DNA of 37,170 bases from JAITWN01 sp964388175. GTDB lineage: Bacteria > Pseudomonadota > Gammaproteobacteria > SZUA-140. Below are positions 32,763 through 37,170 of this stretch, in pieces. Each line of letters starts with the position of its first letter. The first letter of the stretch is position 1. Position numbers and translations under genes: made by a program. Under the pieces are notes generated by a model. It was not told the origin of the DNA and searched no databases. It saw only the letters and a list, made by a program, of their open reading frames with translations. Location of the stretch: the NCBI GenBank assembly GCA_964388175.1, contig CAYLYS010000021.1, positions 1 through 37,170 of the forward strand. Direction: 5' to 3'.

Positions 32763-33260
32763 ATGAGCCAGCTCGGAAATCTGCTGATCCCGGCACGGGT
32801 TGCCCTGCTGCCCGCGGTCAGCAGCAAGAAGAGGGCGCTGGAACTGGTCAGCGAACTGATGACTGCCGGCGGCACCGGACTGAATGCGGCTGCGGTCTTT
32901 ACCTGTCTGGTCGAGCGCGAACGTCTCGGCAGCACCGGACTCGGGCATGGTGCTGCGATCCCCCATGCCCGCCTGCAGGGACTGGAACATGCGCTGTGCG
33001 CTTTCCTGAAACTCGATGAGGGCGTCGCTTTCGATGCCGCCGACGGCGAGCCGGTGCGGATGATCTGCGCACTGCTCGTTCCCGAACAATCCACCAGCGA
33101 GCATCTGAACATTCTCGCCATGCTTGCCGAGATGTTCAGCGACGAAAGCCTGCGCCGGCGCATCCTTGGCGCCAGGAGCGGCGGAGAGGTCTGCGATCTG
33201 CTGATTTCCTGGCGGCAGCCGGGTGGGGAAAAGGCCGCGGGCACTTCCGCATCAGGCTGA
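32763..33260 (+). CDS. ptsN: PTS EIIA-Ntr regulatory protein
   Basis: Regulatory phosphoprotein of 165 aa from the nitrogen PTS branch. The phosphorylatable His is His68 in GHGAAIPHARL. Other family features are RERLGSTGLG and HLNILAMLAEMFSDESLRRRIL. In other bacteria dephospho-EIIA-Ntr modulates potassium transport, KdpD and ppGpp metabolism. It follows rpoN by 98 nt, and its stop overlaps the hprK ATG. Confidence 0.95.
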   Translation: MSQLGNLLIPARVALLPAVSSKKRALELVSELMTAGGTGLNAAAVFTCLVERERLGSTGLGHGAAIPHARLQGLEHALCAFLKLDEGVAFDAADGEPVRMICALLVPEQSTSEHLNILAMLAEMFSDESLRRRILGARSGGEVCDLLISWRQPGGEKAAGTSASG

Positions 33261-34222
33261 TGAAGAACGGCACCACACCTGCGGCCCTGTTTGAAACCCA
33301 TCGGGAGAGGCTGCATCTGGCCTGGGTGGCGGGAAAAGCCGGTGCGGAGCGCATCATTCCACCGCCGGCCACGCCGGCGCTCGAGCGTTTCCCGCCCGTC
33401 GGCTGGGTCGGTTATCTGAATCTGATCAATCCCCATTGCATCCAGGTCATCGGCGCGGCAGAAACGGCTTATCTCGCCGGCCTCTCCGCCGCTGATCGCT
33501 CCCGCTCGCTTGCACGCCTGTTTGCCGCCGCGCCCGTCTTCGTCATCGTATCCGACGATCAGCCGGTGCCGCAGGATCTGGCGGCGCTCGCCGGTGAGAC
33601 GGCGACACCGCTGCTGCGTTCGCCGGCGCCCGGCTACGAGATCATCAGCCATCTGAGGTATTATCTCGCCGACGCGCTGGCCCGGCGGGAGATCGTTCAC
33701 GGCGTGTTCATGGCGGTGTTCGGCATCGGTGTGCTGCTGACCGGGCAAAGCGGTGTCGGCAAAAGCGAAGTGGCGCTCGATCTGATCAGCCGCGGGCATC
33801 GACTGATCGCCGATGACGCGCCGGAGTTTCGCCGTATTGCACCCGATGTCGTCAGCGGGTACTGTTGTCCGTCCGCGCTGAGCGGCTTTCTCGAGGTGCG
33901 CGGTCTCGGTGTCCTCGATGTCCGCGCCATGTTCGGAGATACGGCGATCAAAACGAGCAAGGCTCTGCGGCTGATCATCGAACTGAAGCGCATGAGCGAG
34001 GAAGAGTTCATCGGTCTGGATCGCCTGGAAGGCGTTCGTCAGGAGTGCACCATTCTCGATGTCCGCGTGCCGCAGATCACTGTGCCGATAGTGCCCGGGC
34101 GCAATCTTGCCGTATTGGTGGAGAGTGCGGTGAGCAATCAGATATTGCTGATGAAAGGCTACGACGCCGCGCGCGCGTTCATCGATCGCCAGCAGCGCGT
34201 GATCATGGAGCAGTCATCATGA
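33260..34222 (+). CDS. hprK: HPr kinase/phosphorylase
   Basis: Bifunctional enzyme of 320 aa that phosphorylates and dephosphorylates a serine of HPr. Visible are the conserved VHG near His147, Walker A GQSGVGKS (162-169), the acidic ADDAPEF, and the signature LEVRGLGVLDVRAMFG. The N-terminal ~130 residues are the usual variable domain. Its target Ser is present in the HPr encoded 1.2 kb downstream. The ATG overlaps the ptsN stop, and its own stop overlaps rapZ (ATGA). Confidence 0.95.
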   Translation: MKNGTTPAALFETHRERLHLAWVAGKAGAERIIPPPATPALERFPPVGWVGYLNLINPHCIQVIGAAETAYLAGLSAADRSRSLARLFAAAPVFVIVSDDQPVPQDLAALAGETATPLLRSPAPGYEIISHLRYYLADALARREIVHGVFMAVFGIGVLLTGQSGVGKSEVALDLISRGHRLIADDAPEFRRIAPDVVSGYCCPSALSGFLEVRGLGVLDVRAMFGDTAIKTSKALRLIIELKRMSEEEFIGLDRLEGVRQECTILDVRVPQITVPIVPGRNLAVLVESAVSNQILLMKGYDAARAFIDRQQRVIMEQSS

Positions 34223-35079
34223 AGATGCTGGTCATCAGCGGGCTGTCCGGCTCCGGGAAAAGTATCGCGCTGCAGGCGCTGGAAGATCTCGATTACTATT
34301 GCATCGACAATCTGCCGCTGGGGCTGTTGACCCAGTTCGCGGAGCAGATCATGGACCCGCGCGCCGCGCGCCGCATCGACAACGTCGCAGTCGGCATCGA
34401 TGCGCGCAATCTGGTGCGTGATCTGGCGCGCTTCGGCGATATTCTGCGCGAGATACGCGAACGCGGCGTCGATTGCGAGATGATTTTCCTGACCGCCTCT
34501 GACGCCGTGCTGATCAAGCGTTTCAGCGAGACGCGGCGCAAGCATCCCCTGACCCGTTCCAATGTTTCCCTGACCGAAGCGATTGCCGAGGAGCGCGAAC
34601 TGCTGGCGCCGCTTTCTTCCAGCGCCGATCTGTACGTCGATACCAGTACTTTCAACGTCCACCAGCTGCGTTCCCTGATCGGAGAGCGGGTGGCGGAGCG
34701 GCGCGGTTCATCGCTGTCGCTGTTGTTCGTGTCTTTTGGCTACAAGCACGGCATCCCGGCCGATGCCGATTTCGTTTTCGACATCCGCTGCCTGCCCAAC
34801 CCGCATTGGGATCCGCAGCTGCGCCTGTTCAAGGGCACCGAGGCGCCGGTCATCGGCTTTCTCGATCAGCAGCCGATCGTGGGCCGCATGTACGAGGATA
34901 TTCGTGCTTTCATGGAGCGCTGGATACCGGCATTCGAAGCCGAGGATCGCAATTACATGTCCGTCGCCGTAGGTTGCACCGGCGGTCAGCATCGTTCGGT
35001 TTACATGGCGGAAAAACTGGCCACGCATTTCCGCCGTACGCGCGACAACGTCATGGTCCGTCATCGGGAGCTGCGATGA
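34219..35079 (+). CDS. rapZ: RNase adapter RapZ (YvcJ family)
   Basis: P-loop protein of 286 aa. E. coli RapZ senses glucosamine-6-phosphate and directs RNase E to the small RNA GlmZ. Walker A GLSGSGKS lies at residues 8-15. DYYCIDNLP, RKHPLTRSNVSLTEAIAEER, SFGYKHGIPADADFVFDIRCLPNPHW and the C-terminal VAVGCTGGQHRSVYMAEKL are all diagnostic. It overlaps both neighbours by ATGA. Whether a GlmZ-like RNA exists here is unknown. Confidence 0.96.
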   Translation: MKMLVISGLSGSGKSIALQALEDLDYYCIDNLPLGLLTQFAEQIMDPRAARRIDNVAVGIDARNLVRDLARFGDILREIRERGVDCEMIFLTASDAVLIKRFSETRRKHPLTRSNVSLTEAIAEERELLAPLSSSADLYVDTSTFNVHQLRSLIGERVAERRGSSLSLLFVSFGYKHGIPADADFVFDIRCLPNPHWDPQLRLFKGTEAPVIGFLDQQPIVGRMYEDIRAFMERWIPAFEAEDRNYMSVAVGCTGGQHRSVYMAEKLATHFRRTRDNVMVRHRELR

Positions 35080-35489
35080 GCGTCGGGCTCTGTCTGGTCA
35101 CGCACGATCATATCGGCGATACGCTGCTCAAGGCGGCGACGGCGATGCTGGGTACTTGCCCGCTGCCGGCGGTGGCGATCCAGGTGACTTCATCCTGCGA
35201 TCCGGCGCGCGTCGAAGGTATCCTGCGCCAGGTGCGGGAGGCGGTGAGAGATCTCGACGAGGGTGACGGGGTGCTCATTCTCACCGATATGTACGGTTCC
35301 ACGCCCGCCAATATCGCCACCGCGCTCAGCAGTGACAGCAGCGACGTGGTGGTGATCGCCGGGCTCAATCTTCCCATGCTGGTGCGCTTGCTCAACTATC
35401 CTGGCCTCGGTCTCGCGCAGCTCGCCGATAAGGCCGTGAGCGGCGGACAGGAAGGCATCTTCCGCTGTGGTGGCGAGGGAGACTTCTGA
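35076..35489 (+). CDS. PTS EIIA component, mannose type
   Basis: Small EIIA of the mannose family (EIIA-Man fold), 137 aa. The phosphoryl-accepting His is His10 in LVTHDHIG. The region GVLILTDMYGSTPANIATAL matches the family core. No EIIB, EIIC or EIID gene is seen nearby, so it probably acts as a regulatory phosphate acceptor rather than in sugar uptake. Overlaps rapZ (ATGA) and ptsH (TGATG). Confidence 0.93.
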   Translation: MSVGLCLVTHDHIGDTLLKAATAMLGTCPLPAVAIQVTSSCDPARVEGILRQVREAVRDLDEGDGVLILTDMYGSTPANIATALSSDSSDVVVIAGLNLPMLVRLLNYPGLGLAQLADKAVSGGQEGIFRCGGEGDF

Positions 35490-35761
35490 TGGCCGTGCGC
35501 CGCGAAGTACAGATCATCAACCGGCTCGGCCTCCATGCGCGCGCGGCCGCCAGGCTGGTCACGCTGGCGGGGCAGTTTCGCTGCGACGTTCATGTCCAGC
35601 GCGGCGCGAAGCGGGTCAACGGCAAGAGCATCATGGGCGTGATGATGCTGGCCGCCGCGCAGGGGACGACGGTCGAGATCCTCGCCGAGGGTGAGGACGA
35701 AGAGCGGGCGGTTGAAATGATTGCCGATCTGATCGGCCGACGCTTCGGCGAAGAGTTCTGA
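35489..35761 (+). CDS. ptsH: Phosphocarrier protein HPr
   Basis: HPr of 90 aa that carries phosphate from EI to EIIA proteins. The active His is His16 in NRLGLHARAAARLV. The regulatory serine is Ser47 in GKSIMGVMMLAA, the site HPr kinase modifies. Both sites being intact alongside hprK implies a two-input switch. Its start overlaps the preceding stop. Confidence 0.97.
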   Translation: MAVRREVQIINRLGLHARAAARLVTLAGQFRCDVHVQRGAKRVNGKSIMGVMMLAAAQGTTVEILAEGEDEERAVEMIADLIGRRFGEEF

Positions 35762-35783
35762 GGATATACCGGGGTATACCGGA

Positions 35784-35805
35784 CGCCGCTTTCCGCTGAG
35801 CGGCG
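35784..35805 (+). other. Hairpin between ptsH and ptsI
   Basis: CGCCGCT (35784-35790) pairs with AGCGGCG (35799-35805) around an 8-nt loop. Just before it, TATACCGG occurs twice (35766-35773 and 35775-35782), with GGTATACC as a palindrome. No T-tract follows. It may weaken ptsI relative to ptsH. Confidence 0.5.
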
Positions 35806-35839
35806 CCGTTCCGTCGCGTGCGGCAGGAGACGGGCTGTC

Positions 35840-37170
35840 ATGATGGCATTGAGCGGTATCAGCATATCGAGAGGCATCGCCATCGGTGTGGCGGCGGTGC
35901 TCAGGCGCGATGAGCTGGAGATCAGCGAATATGCCATCCCCGCCTCCCTGGTGAAGAGCGAAGTCGAGCGTTTCCGCGCCGCGCTGTTCAAGGCGAAATC
36001 CCAGCTCGACAGGATCCGCCACGAAATTCCATCCGATGCGCCGGGCGAAGTGCTTGCCCTGATCGAAACCCATCTGGTCATGTTCGACGACGTTACCCTG
36101 AGCGAGGGGCCGGTCGAGATCATCCGCGCGCGCAGATGCAATGCGGAGTGGGCGCTGAAGCTGCAGCGTGATCTGCTGATGCAGGTGTTCGAGGAAATGG
36201 ACGACCCGTACCTGCGTTCGCGCAAGGATGACATCGATCACGTCGTCAACCGCATTCAGCGGAATCTGCAGGGGCGCGGCGATGTGGCGCCCGATGAAAT
36301 GCTCGATCATCGCGCGAAGGGCGCGGTCATCGTCGCCGATGATCTTTCTCCCGCCGAAATCCTGCTGATGCAGAAGTGCGGCATTGCGGCATTCGTCACC
36401 GAATTCGGCGGACCCAATTCGCATACCGCTATTCTGGCCCGCAGTCTCGGTGTGCCCGCCGTGGTCGGCGTACATTACGCCCGGCGTTATATCCGCCGCG
36501 GCGATGCGCTCATCGTCGAGGGTCGCCAGGGCGTGGTCATCGTTGCGCCGGCGGAGGTGGAAATCGCTTATTTCCGCCGCCGCCAGGAAGAGGAAAGGCG
36601 CTACCGCACGGAACTGCGCAAGCTCAAGCACCGGCCCACGGTGACCCGCGATGGGCATGCCATCAGTTTGATGGCCAATGCCGAGCTCATCGAGGACGTC
36701 GCCGCGGTGCGCGCCGCCGGCGCCAACGGCATCGGCCTGTTCCGCACCGAGATGCTGTTCATGGATCGGCAGGATCTGCCCGGTGAGGATGAGCAGTTCG
36801 ACAACTACGCGCGCATGGTGCAGGCGATGAAGGGCGCGCCGGTAACGATCAGGACACTCGATATCGGGATGGACAAATGGCTCGGTGGAGAGCGCCCGGG
36901 CGCCGACGGCAGCAATCCCGCCATGGGTTTGCGCGCCATACGCTGGTGCCTGAAGGATCCGGCGTTGTTTTCCACTCAGCTGCGCGCCATCCTGCGCGCT
37001 TCGGCCTACGGGCCGGTGCGCATCATGTTTCCGATGCTTTCGGGCGAGGCCGAATTACAGCAGGCGCTGGCCTTGCTGGCCGACAACAAAGCAGCGCTCA
37101 CTGCCGCCGGCGTGCCGTTCGATCCGCGCATCGCCGTCGGCGCCATGATCGAAGTGCCCGCCGCGGCGCT
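35840..37170 (+). CDS. ptsI: PTS enzyme I (partial at right edge)
   Basis: Phosphoenolpyruvate-protein phosphotransferase, first 443 codons. EI takes phosphate from PEP and gives it to HPr. The N-terminal swivelling domain has the active His195 in FGGPNSHTAILARSLGVPAVVG. The PEP-binding barrel starts around residue 260, with GANGIGLFRTEMLFMDR, RTLDIGMDKW and NPAMGLRAIRWCL. There is no GAF domain, so it is classical EI rather than EI-Ntr. Tandem ATG codons at 35840 and 35843 leave the exact start uncertain by one residue; GGCAGGAGA lies upstream. The catalytic Cys region is beyond the window. Confidence 0.96.
   Translation, partial: MMALSGISISRGIAIGVAAVLRRDELEISEYAIPASLVKSEVERFRAALFKAKSQLDRIRHEIPSDAPGEVLALIETHLVMFDDVTLSEGPVEIIRARRCNAEWALKLQRDLLMQVFEEMDDPYLRSRKDDIDHVVNRIQRNLQGRGDVAPDEMLDHRAKGAVIVADDLSPAEILLMQKCGIAAFVTEFGGPNSHTAILARSLGVPAVVGVHYARRYIRRGDALIVEGRQGVVIVAPAEVEIAYFRRRQEEERRYRTELRKLKHRPTVTRDGHAISLMANAELIEDVAAVRAAGANGIGLFRTEMLFMDRQDLPGEDEQFDNYARMVQAMKGAPVTIRTLDIGMDKWLGGERPGADGSNPAMGLRAIRWCLKDPALFSTQLRAILRASAYGPVRIMFPMLSGEAELQQALALLADNKAALTAAGVPFDPRIAVGAMIEVPAAA

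Noticed and set aside
1..37170. CRISPR arrays, insertion sequences or prophage
   Set aside because: No regularly spaced repeats, transposase, integrase or terminal inverted repeats were seen; apart from 3480-4417 the region is ordinary core chromosome.

Overview
The window reads as high-GC chromosomal DNA of a chemolithoautotrophic proteobacterium. A Gammaproteobacterium of the sulfur-oxidiser type fits best and a betaproteobacterial relative is possible. This rests on form IA RuBisCO with cbbQ and cbbO, on an lptCAB-rpoN-ptsN block, and on an HprK-RapZ-EIIA-HPr-EI regulatory PTS. Two runs of N (100 nt at 3856-3955 and 10 nt at 18437-18446) show that this is a scaffold, so continuity across the first gap is not proven.

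Layout. 1-3479 (minus): a TAXI-type TRAP transporter, with the solute-binding protein followed by a fused permease that runs off the left edge. 3480-4417: no intact gene. It holds a frameshifted catalase-like remnant, the assembly gap, a frameshifted GlcG/heme-degrading-like remnant, and an AT-rich segment with CbbR-type TNA-N7-TNA motifs before cbbL. 4418-11747: a Calvin-cycle cluster cbbL-cbbS-cbbQ-cbbO, a small unknown gene of 99 aa, an opposite-strand unknown gene of 140 aa, and cbbR. Strong hairpins lie between cbbL and cbbS, between cbbS and cbbQ (a textbook intrinsic terminator), and between cbbQ and cbbO. 11841-12890 (minus): a zinc alcohol dehydrogenase. 13266-13339 (minus): tRNA-Gly(CCC).

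13442-15210 (plus): thiS-thiG-trmB. 15248-18984 (minus): rph-rdgB-hemW-CPXCG protein-serB, with close overlaps; rph is interrupted by the 10-N gap. 19101-37170 (plus): twenty genes in one direction, yicC-gmk-rpoZ-spoT-ridA-recG-ubiC-ubiA-kdsD-kdsC-lptC-lptA-lptB-rpoN-ptsN-hprK-rapZ-EIIA(Man)-ptsH-ptsI. They cover nucleotide supply and stringent response, recombination, ubiquinone entry steps, Kdo synthesis, LPS transport, sigma-54, and a regulatory phosphotransferase chain; ptsI runs off the right edge.

How the parts work together. CbbR probably controls the RuBisCO genes, and CbbQ/CbbO form the activase that removes inhibitory sugar phosphates from RuBisCO. The right-hand block links cell-envelope synthesis with nitrogen/carbon signalling (sigma-54, EIIA-Ntr, HPr kinase, RapZ). 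No sugar permease (EIIB/C) is present, so the PTS looks regulatory. The most novel material is the pair of unrecognised genes between cbbO and cbbR, a possible 21-codon ORF bridging cbbO and the first of them, and the RNA structures separating the cbb genes. I found no CRISPR array, insertion sequence, phage or carboxysome gene.
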